DNA of 64,000 bases from Jeotgalibacillus haloalkalitolerans (GTDB lineage: Bacteria > Bacillota > Bacilli > Bacillales > Jeotgalibacillaceae), in NCBI RefSeq assembly GCF_034427455.1, contig NZ_JAXQNN010000007.1, positions 90,519 to 154,518 on the forward strand. The letters run 5' to 3'. Below the pieces are notes generated by a model that did no database searches, was not told where the DNA came from, and worked only from the letters and a program-made list of their open reading frames with translations. A program made the position numbers and the translations under genes. Each line of letters starts with the position of its first letter. Within the stretch, counting starts at the first letter, position 1. This document shows, one piece after another, positions 1 through 8,417 of the stretch.

Positions 1-853
1 GTATTGCGCCAAATGGTCCGAAATAGTGCTGGGCAACTGCTGCAAATGTCAGTCCGCCATTTTCAAATGTACCGACTGCTGAGGGGCTTGATGCACCCAT
101 ATAAGTGATCAGCCCATAGATCAGCATCATGAGTCCGGTTGCGATCATGCCTGATTTCAGTGTTGTCTGGGCAATCGCTTTTTTATCAGTAATGCCAAGG
201 TTTTTAATCGCATGAATGACGATAATGCCAAATGCCAGTGCACCGAGCGCATCCATAGTGTTATAGCCTTCACGGAAGCCGCTCATAAACGGCAGCGACT
301 GATAATCAGGAGCAGGTGCAGAGAAGCTGCCCATTGGATTAACAATTGTCGTAATGATCAGGATTGATAGGAAAAATAAAAAGACCGGTGTTAAATACTT
401 ACCGACAATGTCCATCACTTTTTCAGCCTTTAGCGATAGTACATAGACAATTGCAAAGAATACAATACTGAACACTGCAAGCCAGAGCCTGCTCTGTTCG
501 GGGCTGACAAAGGGTTCAAAGCCCACAGTATACGGAACAGTCGCTGTACGCGGAATCGCGAAAAACGGTCCGATTGTTAAGTAGAGAATTAAAGCAAAAA
601 CTGTACCAAAAAGCGGGTGAACGCGACTGGCTAAGTCGTGAAGCCCTTTACTTCCGGATAGTCCGATTGCCAGAATGCCCAGGAGCGGCAAGCCGATTGC
701 TGTGACCAGAAAGCCTGTCAGCGCTGGCCAGAATGATGTACCTGCGAGCTGACCGAGCTGGATCGGGAATATTAAGTTTCCAGCTCCGAAGAAGAGACCG
801 AACAGCATGGTTCCGATTATGATATAAGTTGAAAATGGGATCTTTTGTTGCAT
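1..853 (-). CDS. brnQ: branched-chain amino acid:cation symporter, BrnQ family (3' end outside window)
   Basis: The gene reads leftward off the window, so only the first 284 codons are visible. It starts at ATG 853 behind an AGGAAAGGA ribosome binding site. The protein opens with MQQKIPFSTYIIIGTMLFGL followed by FFGAGNLIFP, the N-terminal signature of LIVCS/BrnQ carriers, and continues as closely spaced hydrophobic segments. The family imports leucine, isoleucine and valine with Na+ or H+. It is divergent from yunF, with about 250 bases between them that hold a CodY-like box at 1009-1023. Family assignment is firm; exact substrate preference is inferred. Confidence 0.9.
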   Translation of the reverse strand, partial: MQQKIPFSTYIIIGTMLFGLFFGAGNLIFPIQLGQLAGTSFWPALTGFLVTAIGLPLLGILAIGLSGSKGLHDLASRVHPLFGTVFALILYLTIGPFFAIPRTATVPYTVGFEPFVSPEQSRLWLAVFSIVFFAIVYVLSLKAEKVMDIVGKYLTPVFLFFLSILIITTIVNPMGSFSAPAPDYQSLPFMSGFREGYNTMDALGALAFGIIVIHAIKNLGITDKKAIAQTTLKSGMIATGLMMLIYGLITYMGASSPSAVGTFENGGLTFAAVAQHYFGPFGAI

Positions 854-1008
854 AATATAGTCCTTTCCTGTCCCTTTTTAAGGGTGACGCTGTGATGTAA
901 TAAAGGTAATCCTAACAAGAATTAAATAGGGTTACAATAGCAATATTCTGTTTTTTTAAAACAGTTTTTATGAGAACGCTTCCTTTTAACAAAAGCTGTT
1001 TGAATGCG

Positions 1009-1023
1009 TATTTTCTGTAAATT
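1009..1023. promoter_or_regulatory. candidate CodY box between brnQ and yunF
   Basis: The 15-mer TATTTTCTGTAAATT matches 13 of 15 positions of the known CodY consensus AATTTTCWGAAAATT. CodY represses branched-chain amino acid uptake genes in Bacillus, and brnQ starts 155 bases away. The brnQ promoter itself is not clear by eye, so the functional link is inferred. Confidence 0.45.
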
Positions 1024-1105
1024 CAATCCACTAATCCTGATCATACTCATGCTGCTCAACTGTGATACAATAACGATAATAAATTGTCCGTAAGCAGGTG
1101 ATCGT

Positions 1106-1954
1106 GTGATTTATATCGGTTTGACCGGTTGGGGAGACCACCCGGATGTATATGATGAGCATTCTTCAAAGCAGGATAAGCTGAAGGATTATGCAGGGCA
1201 TTTTCCGATCGTTGAGCTGGATGCCTCTTTTTATGCGGTTCAGCCTGAACGCAATATGAAGAAGTGGGTTGCTGAAACACCTTCTTCATTTAAGTTTATT
1301 GTCAAAGCCTATCAGGGGATGACGGGCCATCAGCGTGGAGATATTCCTTTTGATTCAAAAGAGGAGATGTTTAAAGCATTCCGCCTGTCACTCACTTCAT
1401 TTATAGAAGCAGATAAACTCGGTGTTGTACTGCTGCAATTTCCACCATGGTTTGACTGCCAGAAACAGAATGTTGATTACATAAGATACTGCAAAAAGCA
1501 GCTTGAGGGGCTGCCGCTTGCAATTGAATTCAGAAATCAGACGTGGTATTCAGATGAGTTCCGTGATGGGACACTTCAGTTTTTAAAAGATGAAGAACTG
1601 ATCCACAGTGTGTGTGATGAACCGCAGGCAGGAGAAGGATCCATCCCGCTGATTGCTGAAAGCACGCATAAAGGGATAACAGTTTTCAGGTTTCATGGCA
1701 GGAACGTTGCCGGGTGGACAAAAAAAGGGAATGAAAACAGCTGGCGTGAAGTGAGATACCTCTATGATTATACGGATGCAGAGTTAAAGGATCTTGTGCC
1801 GGTGCTTCAAAAACTGGACCGGTCATCCGATAAAGTGTATGTATTATTTAATAATAATTCCGGGGGTCATGCTGCCGGAAATGCGAAAACGATGATTGAT
1901 CTTCTGGGACTGGATTACGGAGGACTTGCACCCCGCCAGCTCGACTTATTTTAG
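1106..1954 (+). CDS. yunF: DUF72 family protein, YunF-like
   Basis: The 282-residue protein matches the DUF72 (YecE/YunF) family. It has an early GLTGWGDHPDVY segment, the FPIVELDASFYA strand, the LLQFPPWF motif and a C-terminal VLFNNNSGGHAAGNA stretch, all typical of this TIM-barrel-like family. The biochemical role of the family is not established. The chosen start is GTG 1106, preceded by an AGGTGAT-like site; no upstream in-frame start is better placed. It heads a same-strand run with yunE (18 bases downstream) and yunD, as in B. subtilis where the yun genes cluster. Confidence 0.88.
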   Translation: MIYIGLTGWGDHPDVYDEHSSKQDKLKDYAGHFPIVELDASFYAVQPERNMKKWVAETPSSFKFIVKAYQGMTGHQRGDIPFDSKEEMFKAFRLSLTSFIEADKLGVVLLQFPPWFDCQKQNVDYIRYCKKQLEGLPLAIEFRNQTWYSDEFRDGTLQFLKDEELIHSVCDEPQAGEGSIPLIAESTHKGITVFRFHGRNVAGWTKKGNENSWREVRYLYDYTDAELKDLVPVLQKLDRSSDKVYVLFNNNSGGHAAGNAKTMIDLLGLDYGGLAPRQLDLF

Positions 1955-1972
1955 GATTGGGATGAAGTATAA

Positions 1973-2797
1973 ATGGAATGGTTTTTACTGCCTTTAATCG
2001 GGCTTGCAGCCGGAGCGGTCGGTTCGCTGATCGGCCTTGGAGGCGGCGTTATTGTTGTGCCTGCCCTGCTGTTTTTTGGGCCGGCACTCATGTGGATTGA
2101 CGGAATCACGCCTCAGACAGCTGTTGGGATCTCTTTAGTTGTCATGATTTTTACAGGATTATCCTCAACACTTGCTTATTTAAAAACAAAAACAGTTGAT
2201 GTGAAAAGCGGACTGATATTTTTTGCGGGAAGCGGTCCTGGTGCAATTGTGGGCTCCTATACAAATCAGTATCTGACGCTCGGATCTTTTCATCTGTATT
2301 TTGGATTATTCATGATCTTTTTATCGTTTATTCTATTGATCCGCAATAAAATTAAGCCGATTGAAAAGTTCAAAGCGGCATCGTACCAGCGTCATTTTAC
2401 AGATCCGCAGGGCGTACAATGGTCATACGGATTTCCGCCGGCTGCAGGGGTATTTGCAGCTTTTGCAGTGGGCTTTGCATCAGGATTATTTGGCATTGGC
2501 GGAGGTTCTGTCATGGTACCGGTTATGATCATTGCGTTTTTGTTCCCGCCACATGTAGCAGTCGGAACATCGATGCTGATGGTCTTTTTATCTGCATTGC
2601 TCGGCTCAGCTTCACATATTGCGCTTGGAAACGTGAACTGGCTGTATGTTGCGCTGCTGGCGCCTGGCGCATGGTTTGGCGCTAAGCTTGGCGCATGGAT
2701 GAACCAGAAGCTTCAATCAGACAAGCTTGTTTTTGTACTCAGAATCATTCTTGTATTGATCGGGATCAGGTCAATCATTGAAGGAATATACGGCTAA
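1973..2797 (+). CDS. yunE: TauE/SafE family membrane permease, YunE-like
   Basis: A 274-residue polytopic membrane protein. The TauE/SafE fold is shown by two related halves carrying glycine-rich motifs (GSLIGLGGGVIVVPAL near residue 18 and SGLFGIGGGSVMVPVMI near residue 170), each followed by a TAVGISL/VAVGTSM-type segment. Family members export sulfur oxyanions or organosulfur compounds, but the substrate here is unknown. It lies between yunF and yunD on the same strand with short gaps, so co-transcription is likely. Confidence 0.88.
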   Translation: MEWFLLPLIGLAAGAVGSLIGLGGGVIVVPALLFFGPALMWIDGITPQTAVGISLVVMIFTGLSSTLAYLKTKTVDVKSGLIFFAGSGPGAIVGSYTNQYLTLGSFHLYFGLFMIFLSFILLIRNKIKPIEKFKAASYQRHFTDPQGVQWSYGFPPAAGVFAAFAVGFASGLFGIGGGSVMVPVMIIAFLFPPHVAVGTSMLMVFLSALLGSASHIALGNVNWLYVALLAPGAWFGAKLGAWMNQKLQSDKLVFVLRIILVLIGIRSIIEGIYG

Positions 2798-2820
2798 AAG
2801 GATATGAGAGGTGATGAATC

Positions 2821-4176
2821 GTGAAAGAAAGAATAACCATTTTCCATACGAATGATTTACATAGTCATTTTGAGAATTGGCCCGTCATTCATCAGTTCCT
2901 GCAGCAGGAGCGTGCGATGCTTCAGGCAGCCGGCGAGGAAGTCTATCTGTTTGATATCGGGGATCATGCTGACCGCTCGCACCCTTTAACAGAGGGGTCA
3001 GCGGGAAAAAGAAACGTTGATCTGCTCAATGAAGCCGGGTATGATGCTGTGACGATCGGAAACAATGAAGGGATCACTTTTTCATACGAAGAGTTAAATG
3101 AGCTGTATCATCATGCAGACTTTGAAGTCATTCTGGCAAACCTTTTTACATCAGAAGGAAACCGTCCGGACTGGGCATGCCCTTATCTGATTAAAACTAC
3201 GAAAAGTGGTGTAAAAATCGGAATTACAGCTGTAACAGCGGAATATCCGGTCTTTTATGAAAAGCTCGGCTGGCATATTACGTCTGCAAAAGATGAATTG
3301 AAAGCGCAGGTTCGTGCAATGAAGGACAAGGTGGATATCATTGTGCTGCTGTCACACCTGGGAATCAGAGAAGATGAGTGGGTGGCGGAAGAGTGTCCTG
3401 ATATCGATATCATTATGGGTGGCCATACACATCACGTGCTTGAAAATGGCCGGCTGCATAATCAGGTGTTGTTAGCCGCAGCCGGAAAATACGGCATGTT
3501 TACAGGTAAAGTGGAAATTGAATTTGATCATGTGAGCAGGAAAGTGTCCGGGAAAACAGCAACCCTTTATGAAACAAATGAGCTTCCTGCAGCAGACGAT
3601 CTGAATACAATATGGCTTGAAGAAGGCCGTCAGCTGCTGTCTAATGAAATCACAGTCCTGAAAGAGCCGATTCATCATAATCCGCTTCAGGCAGAATCTC
3701 CTCTATCCAGGCTGCTTGCTGAAGCAATACTTGACTGGTGCGACGCTGATTGTGCAATTGTAACAGGTGGTCTGCTGCTTCACCCGCTTGAAGCAGGGCC
3801 GGTAACGGAATATGATCTGCATAAGATTCTTCCCCATCCGATCAACCCGTGTCTGGTTGAACTGACAGGAAGCGAATTGAAAGAAGTCATCAGGCAGTCG
3901 AGACATCAGAACTGGCCAACGACGGTGATCAGAGGTCTTGGGTTCAGGGGAACCATTTTGGGTGAGTTTATTTATAATGGGCTTGAGGAAAAAGATCATC
4001 AATTTTATGTAGGCGGGCAGGAAGTGCGAGCAGATCAGGTATACAAAATCGCAACCGTTGATATGTTTACATTCGGGTTCTTTTTCCCTGAAATGCAAAG
4101 AGCAAAAAAACAATATTTTATGCCTGAGTTTTTGCGTGATATTTTAAAAGACAAGCTAAGTCATACCGCCCGTTAG
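2821..4176 (+). CDS. yunD: metallophosphoesterase/5'-nucleotidase family protein, YunD-like
   Basis: The 451-residue protein begins at GTG 2821 behind GAGAGGTGATG. The N-terminal calcineurin-like phosphoesterase domain shows the metal-binding blocks HTNDLHSH, DIGDHADRS, GNNEG and GGHTHH. The GNHE block of the superfamily reads GNNE here. The C-terminal half corresponds to the 5'-nucleotidase substrate-binding domain. There is no signal peptide, so it should act in the cytoplasm, unlike secreted UshA-type enzymes. Substrate is unknown; hydrolysis of nucleotides or nucleotide sugars is inferred from family. Confidence 0.87.
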   Translation: MKERITIFHTNDLHSHFENWPVIHQFLQQERAMLQAAGEEVYLFDIGDHADRSHPLTEGSAGKRNVDLLNEAGYDAVTIGNNEGITFSYEELNELYHHADFEVILANLFTSEGNRPDWACPYLIKTTKSGVKIGITAVTAEYPVFYEKLGWHITSAKDELKAQVRAMKDKVDIIVLLSHLGIREDEWVAEECPDIDIIMGGHTHHVLENGRLHNQVLLAAAGKYGMFTGKVEIEFDHVSRKVSGKTATLYETNELPAADDLNTIWLEEGRQLLSNEITVLKEPIHHNPLQAESPLSRLLAEAILDWCDADCAIVTGGLLLHPLEAGPVTEYDLHKILPHPINPCLVELTGSELKEVIRQSRHQNWPTTVIRGLGFRGTILGEFIYNGLEEKDHQFYVGGQEVRADQVYKIATVDMFTFGFFFPEMQRAKKQYFMPEFLRDILKDKLSHTAR

Positions 4177-4210
4177 CGCATGATAATAGATAGAGAAGGG
4201 TGATCAGCCA

Positions 4211-5308
4211 ATGAGATTAATATCAACCAGGGTTCTGCGGGCCGGTATGGTACTTGGTCATACCATTTATAACGTGAATGAAAAGCCTCTGTTGCAAGCA
4301 GGTGTGACTTTGACTGAGGGAATGATCACACGTCTGCGTTTACTGAAAGTGCAGTATGTATATATTGCTGATGAAAAGTCCAAAGGAATTGAAGTGAAGG
4401 AAAGTGTGCCGGTTTTTGTCAGACAGGAATCGATCAGAGAAATCAGGGATGCTTTTTCTTCCATTCATACGTGTAAACAAAAAAATATGTCAGAAATGCT
4501 GGCAAATAAAGCAACGAAAATTCAGCATATCCTGAAAAATATCATGAGTGAAATGGACGCGAATCAGGACCTGCTGATGATTCTGTCAGATGCTTATATT
4601 TATGATTCTTATATCTTCCACCATTCCTACAATGTGACGCTGTATACGCTTGCGATTGGAAAAGAGCTGAAGCTGCCTGTCAAACAGCTGGAGCAGCTGG
4701 GACTTGGTGCGATGCTGCATGACATTGGGAAAACGATGGTGGATGAGTCAGTGCTGATGAAGGAAGGTCCATTGACTGAAGAGGAATTTGAAGAAATCAA
4801 GCAGCATACAGTTCATGGATTTGAAGTGCTGAAAAATCTGCATAATGTTTCATTACTGACTGCTCACTGTGCTTTTCAGCATCATGAAAGACTGAATGGC
4901 TCAGGTTATCCAAGAGGTATTACCGGTGAGGATATTCATCCGTATGCAAAAATAATTGCCGTAGCAGATGTGTTTGATGCCTGCACATCCAACCGGGTCT
5001 ACCGGGATAAGATGCTTCCTGCAGATGCACTTGAAATTTTGCTTGCAGGTTCGGGTACATTATTTGATCCGACAGTCATAAAAGCTTTTCAAATGGGAAT
5101 CGCCATCTATCCAAATGGTTTGACTGTTCAGCTGAGTGATGGAAGAAAAGGGATCGTTGCGCGACAGAATAAAGGCGTTTCTACACGTCCGGTGATCAGG
5201 GTAATTGAAGAGAGCCATAAAATTGTTCGGGCGACCTATGAAGTTGATCTATCCTCGGACCTTAACTGCACCATTGCTCAGACCGATGTTGCATTCATAA
5301 CAGAATAA
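4211..5308 (+). CDS. HD-GYP domain phosphohydrolase, probable cyclic-di-GMP phosphodiesterase
   Basis: The 365-residue protein has an N-terminal region of about 120 residues and then an HD-GYP domain: H170-D171 in MLHDIGKT, HHE at 224-226 and GYP at 232-234 (HHERLNGSGYPRG, with N where many members have D). HD-GYP enzymes hydrolyse cyclic di-GMP to GMP or pGpG. There is no membrane segment or receiver domain, so the input signal is not apparent. It sits between yunD and yunB, 34 bases after yunD, where from memory B. subtilis has the small gene yunC instead. Confidence 0.85.
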   Translation: MRLISTRVLRAGMVLGHTIYNVNEKPLLQAGVTLTEGMITRLRLLKVQYVYIADEKSKGIEVKESVPVFVRQESIREIRDAFSSIHTCKQKNMSEMLANKATKIQHILKNIMSEMDANQDLLMILSDAYIYDSYIFHHSYNVTLYTLAIGKELKLPVKQLEQLGLGAMLHDIGKTMVDESVLMKEGPLTEEEFEEIKQHTVHGFEVLKNLHNVSLLTAHCAFQHHERLNGSGYPRGITGEDIHPYAKIIAVADVFDACTSNRVYRDKMLPADALEILLAGSGTLFDPTVIKAFQMGIAIYPNGLTVQLSDGRKGIVARQNKGVSTRPVIRVIEESHKIVRATYEVDLSSDLNCTIAQTDVAFITE

Positions 5309-5364
5309 TTCCAAGGAAAAAACTCTTCTGTACAGCATACACTGCGGTATAGGAGGGCTTTTTT

Positions 5365-6126
5365 ATGCGCAGAATCAGAAAAAGAATTGTGATCAAGCCG
5401 CTCACAGCACGGTCTGTCTGGCTGCTGTCTATATTAATGTTTCTGCTGATGACGGTTGTCGGTCTCGCTGTAATCAATACGGGTGTGAAACCAACTCTGA
5501 TGATCTATGCAGAATCTCAGACGAAAAAAATAGGGGCGCTTGTGATCAGTAAAGCAGTTAACAGAGAGATTGCAAATGTAATGGATATCAATGAAATCAT
5601 TGAAAATGTCCCTACCGACTCAGCAGAAATGGTGACAACAAAATTTAATACCGAAATTATTAACAGAGTACTTACAGAAACCACTGAGCTTGTCCAGGAG
5701 CAATTGAGGGCAATTGAACGGGGGGATACCAGAGTCCTGAAATCACTGACCGAGCTGGACCTTGAAGTAGAAGATGCAGGGGAATTGGAGGGGATTGTAT
5801 ATACAGTGCCACTCGGGCAGGCGACAGGTAATGCATTGCTTGGGAATCTTGGTCCTAAGGTTCCTATCCGATTTCACGCTGTTGGAAATGTCACTTCGGA
5901 TATACGGTCAGATATTGATGAATTTGGTATAAATAACGCTTTTGTGCAGATTAATATTCATTTGGTGGTCGACGTTCAGATCATTGTACCGTTTGCAACT
6001 GAGGTAACAACGGTAGAGCAGGATATACCAGTTGCAATGGGCCTGATTCAGGGACAGGTACCTGAAATTTATAATATGGGTGATGGTATGTCTCCTTCCT
6101 TGGAAGTTCCTCTTCCGACAGATTAG
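5365..6126 (+). CDS. yunB: sporulation protein YunB
   Basis: The 253-residue protein has a basic N terminus (MRRIRKRIVIKP), one membrane anchor at about residues 19-39, and a long soluble remainder that should face outward. Sequence and length match YunB, which B. subtilis makes in the mother cell under SigE. Blocks such as IGALVISKAVNREIANV and IHLVVDVQIIVPFATEV are typical of the family. It starts at ATG 5365 after TAGGAGGGC. Its presence supports a spore-forming host. Confidence 0.88.
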   Translation: MRRIRKRIVIKPLTARSVWLLSILMFLLMTVVGLAVINTGVKPTLMIYAESQTKKIGALVISKAVNREIANVMDINEIIENVPTDSAEMVTTKFNTEIINRVLTETTELVQEQLRAIERGDTRVLKSLTELDLEVEDAGELEGIVYTVPLGQATGNALLGNLGPKVPIRFHAVGNVTSDIRSDIDEFGINNAFVQINIHLVVDVQIIVPFATEVTTVEQDIPVAMGLIQGQVPEIYNMGDGMSPSLEVPLPTD

Positions 6127-6128
6127 TC

Positions 6129-6157
6129 TTGAATTAAAGACAGTCACTTGTTATAAT
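6129..6157 (+). promoter_or_regulatory. sigma-A promoter for the lysine riboswitch transcript
   Basis: TTGAAT at 6129-6134 and a perfect TATAAT at 6152-6157 are separated by 17 bases. A transcript starting near 6164 would contain the whole lysine riboswitch that begins near 6191. Confidence 0.75.
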
Positions 6158-6190
6158 AGTTCAGTAAAATGAATAATCACCACATCATAA

Positions 6191-6441
6191 TCCGATGGGG
6201 TAGAGGAGCAGGATTTAAGAGTAATCTGTGTGAGGATGACAACTGCGATCACAGATGAAAGGGGATCACTGCCGAAATGGTAACAATCAGTCAGGATTTT
6301 ATCATTGGGGTTATCTTTAATAAGGATAACACTCTCTTTCCGCAGCAATTTTTGCGGGTTGAGGAGCTACAGATCGTGATGGAGCATAACATTACTAACG
6401 ACAAGGGTAATGGTAGAGTCCTCTATCATTGCCCTTTTTTG
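6191..6441 (+). ncRNA. lysine riboswitch (L box) with transcription terminator
   Basis: The leader contains the L-box core in order: GTAGAGGAGC at 6199-6208, GATGAAAGGGGATCACTGCCG near 6255-6275 (family core GAAAGGGGAGC..GCCGAA), and a closing GAGGAGCTAC block at 6361-6370 whose CTAC can pair with GTAG at the 5' side. It ends in a strong hairpin (GGGTAATGGTAGAG at 6405-6418 with CTCTATCATTGCCC at 6421-6434) followed by six T. This is a transcriptional-off lysine riboswitch layout. It lies between a good promoter and the NhaC-type carrier gene at 6498. Boundaries are estimated by eye. Confidence 0.88.
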
Positions 6442-6497
6442 CGTTTTTTTACGATTATGCCTCACTGCCCTATCATACAAATAAAGGAGGGAACATT

Positions 6498-8117
6498 ATG
6501 GAAGGAACTTGGTTATCACTTTTACCGCCAATCATTGCAATTGTAATGGTTTTACTTACAAGACGCGTTCTGCTATCACTTGGAGCAGGGATCGTCGCAG
6601 CAGCCCTATTAATCACAAGCTTTGGACCGCTTGATACGCTCGAGACACTTTGGCTGTCATTCAGCGGCGTATTCTGGGAGCACGGTTCAGATGGAGAGCC
6701 TGGCGTGCTGAACTTATGGAATATCTTTATTATGCTATTCCTGATTATCCTGGGTGTGATCACAGCATTCATTAACGTATCCGGAGGCGCAAGAGCATTC
6801 GGTGAATGGGCAATGAAGCGCGTGAAAACACGTGCAGGTGCTCAGGTTGTAACAGCGTGTCTGGGCATTATTATCTTTATTGATGATTACTTTAACAGTC
6901 TTGCAGTCGGACAGGTGGCACGCCCGTTGACTGACCGTCACCGCGTATCCCGCGCAAAGCTTGCTTATCTGATTGACTCAACAGCAGCACCGATCTGTGT
7001 AGTATCACCGGTATCAAGCTGGGGTGCATACATTATCGCAGTCATCGGAGGCATTCTTGCTACACATTCAATCACTGAATACACAGCATTCTCAGCATTT
7101 ATCCAAATGGTGCCGATGAACCTTTATGTATGGGCTGCACTTGGAATTGTCTTTATCGTTGCACTTCGCGGTGTTGATTTCGGACAAATGAAGGTACATG
7201 AAAACCGTGCGATTGAAACCGGGGAAGTCTATGATCCAAATAAAGATATCCCTGGCGAATTAAAAAATGATCTTCCTGTTTCTAAATATGGAACAGTCGG
7301 TGATCTGATCTGGCCAATCATTGCGCTTGTAATTGGTACAGTGGCATCAATGATGTGGACAGGCTCTCAGGCTTATACAGCTGACACAGGAGAATCTGCA
7401 ACAATTCTTCAAATGTTCGAATATACAGATGTTGCGAAATCACTTGTATATGGTGCGCTCGTTGGACTAGCAGTTGCCATTGCATTCTTTATCAGACAAA
7501 TTGGCCGTTCTGAGAAAATTGGCGGCGCTGAATTTTTCCTTGCGCTTAAAGAGGGTGTTAAATCAATGCTTCCGGCAATCTACATTCTTGTTTTTGCCTG
7601 GATGATTGTTGGTTTAATCGGGGATCTTGGTACAGGTGAATTCCTTGCTGGAATTGTAGAATCATCTAACTTGCCTCTTGGCTGGCTGCCGGTTCTGTTA
7701 TTCATTGTGGCAGGAGTAATGGCATTCTCAACAGGGACGTCATGGGGATCATTCGGTATCCTGCTTCCAATCGCAGGGGAGATTGCAGCAAGCACTGATA
7801 TCTCACTGCTTCTTCCATCACTTGCAGCAGTACTTGCAGGTGCAGTATTTGGTGACCACTGTTCGCCGATTTCTGATACAACGATTCTTTCTTCTACAGG
7901 AGCAGGAAGCAATCATATCGATCACGTTGCAACGCAGATTCCTTATGCTGTAACAGGAGCAGCGATTGCTTCAGCCGGTTATGTGATGCTTGGTTTCTCA
8001 GGAAGTACACTGCTTGCACTCGGACTTGTCATTGTTCTGCTTGTATTATTTGCAGTCATTATGGGAAGGAATCCGGAAAAGGCAAGAACCGTATCCGCTA
8101 AAGAAGGACTCGAATAA
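6498..8117 (+). CDS. NhaC-family Na+/H+ antiporter-like carrier, probable lysine transporter
   Basis: A 539-residue polytopic membrane protein of the NhaC superfamily, with the conserved DDYFNSLAVG block and the late GAVFGDHCSPISDTTILSS block. The start is ATG 6498, seven bases after AGGAGG; a longer reading frame begins at 6429 but runs through the riboswitch terminator and is unlikely. The lysine riboswitch directly upstream argues for lysine as substrate: published comparative work predicted an NhaC-type lysine transporter (called LysW) from the same association. Transport direction and substrate are therefore inferred from regulation, not from motif. A strong terminator follows at 8123. 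Confidence 0.85.
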   Translation: MEGTWLSLLPPIIAIVMVLLTRRVLLSLGAGIVAAALLITSFGPLDTLETLWLSFSGVFWEHGSDGEPGVLNLWNIFIMLFLIILGVITAFINVSGGARAFGEWAMKRVKTRAGAQVVTACLGIIIFIDDYFNSLAVGQVARPLTDRHRVSRAKLAYLIDSTAAPICVVSPVSSWGAYIIAVIGGILATHSITEYTAFSAFIQMVPMNLYVWAALGIVFIVALRGVDFGQMKVHENRAIETGEVYDPNKDIPGELKNDLPVSKYGTVGDLIWPIIALVIGTVASMMWTGSQAYTADTGESATILQMFEYTDVAKSLVYGALVGLAVAIAFFIRQIGRSEKIGGAEFFLALKEGVKSMLPAIYILVFAWMIVGLIGDLGTGEFLAGIVESSNLPLGWLPVLLFIVAGVMAFSTGTSWGSFGILLPIAGEIAASTDISLLLPSLAAVLAGAVFGDHCSPISDTTILSSTGAGSNHIDHVATQIPYAVTGAAIASAGYVMLGFSGSTLLALGLVIVLLVLFAVIMGRNPEKARTVSAKEGLE

Positions 8118-8122
8118 TGATG

Positions 8123-8165
8123 AAAACCGTCTGAATAACAATGTCTATTCAGACGGTTTTTTTAA
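8123..8165 (+). terminator. rho-independent terminator after the NhaC-type carrier
   Basis: AAACCGTCTGAATA pairs with TATTCAGACGGTTT around a short loop and is followed by seven T. Confidence 0.85.
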
Positions 8166-8205
8166 AGGACTATTGTATGATTGGGAAAATGTATGAATTA
8201 TATAA

Positions 8206-8265
8206 AGTGTGAAATATTTTGCACACTATTAAGATAAACCTTGTTATGACAGGGTTTATTTTTTT
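8206..8265 (+). terminator. second hairpin pair with T run
   Basis: AGTGTG/CACACT forms a small hairpin at about 8207-8228. AAACCTTGT/ACAGGGTTT at 8236-8257 forms another, followed by a T-rich tract. It may back up the terminator at 8123. No gene is seen between the two. Confidence 0.5.
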
Positions 8266-8311
8266 ATGTAGATTATTGTAATATAATTTCAGAATTTTTC
8301 AAAATAGTACT

Positions 8312-8398
8312 TTTACATTTAGGAAGCAAGTGCTATACTGATTTTAGATTATGTGAAATAATCTGAATATATAAAAACTTCCATTTATTCAGGAAGTA
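8312..8398 (+). promoter_or_regulatory. promoter and structured leader of the NSS symporter gene
   Basis: TTTACA at 8312-8317 and TATACT at 8334-8339 are 16 bases apart, a good sigma-A promoter. The leader then carries two small hairpins, AGATTAT/ATAATCT at about 8347-8365 and ACTTCC/GGAAGT at about 8378-8398. The second ends just before the ribosome binding site CAGGGGGG, so it could affect translation. Confidence 0.55.
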
Positions 8399-8417
8399 CT
8401 TTCAGGGGGGTAATTAG

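Noticed and set aside
881..900. AGGGTGACGC as a T-box motif before brnQ
   Set aside because: It is on the plus strand while brnQ is on the minus strand, and no specifier stem or terminator is seen.
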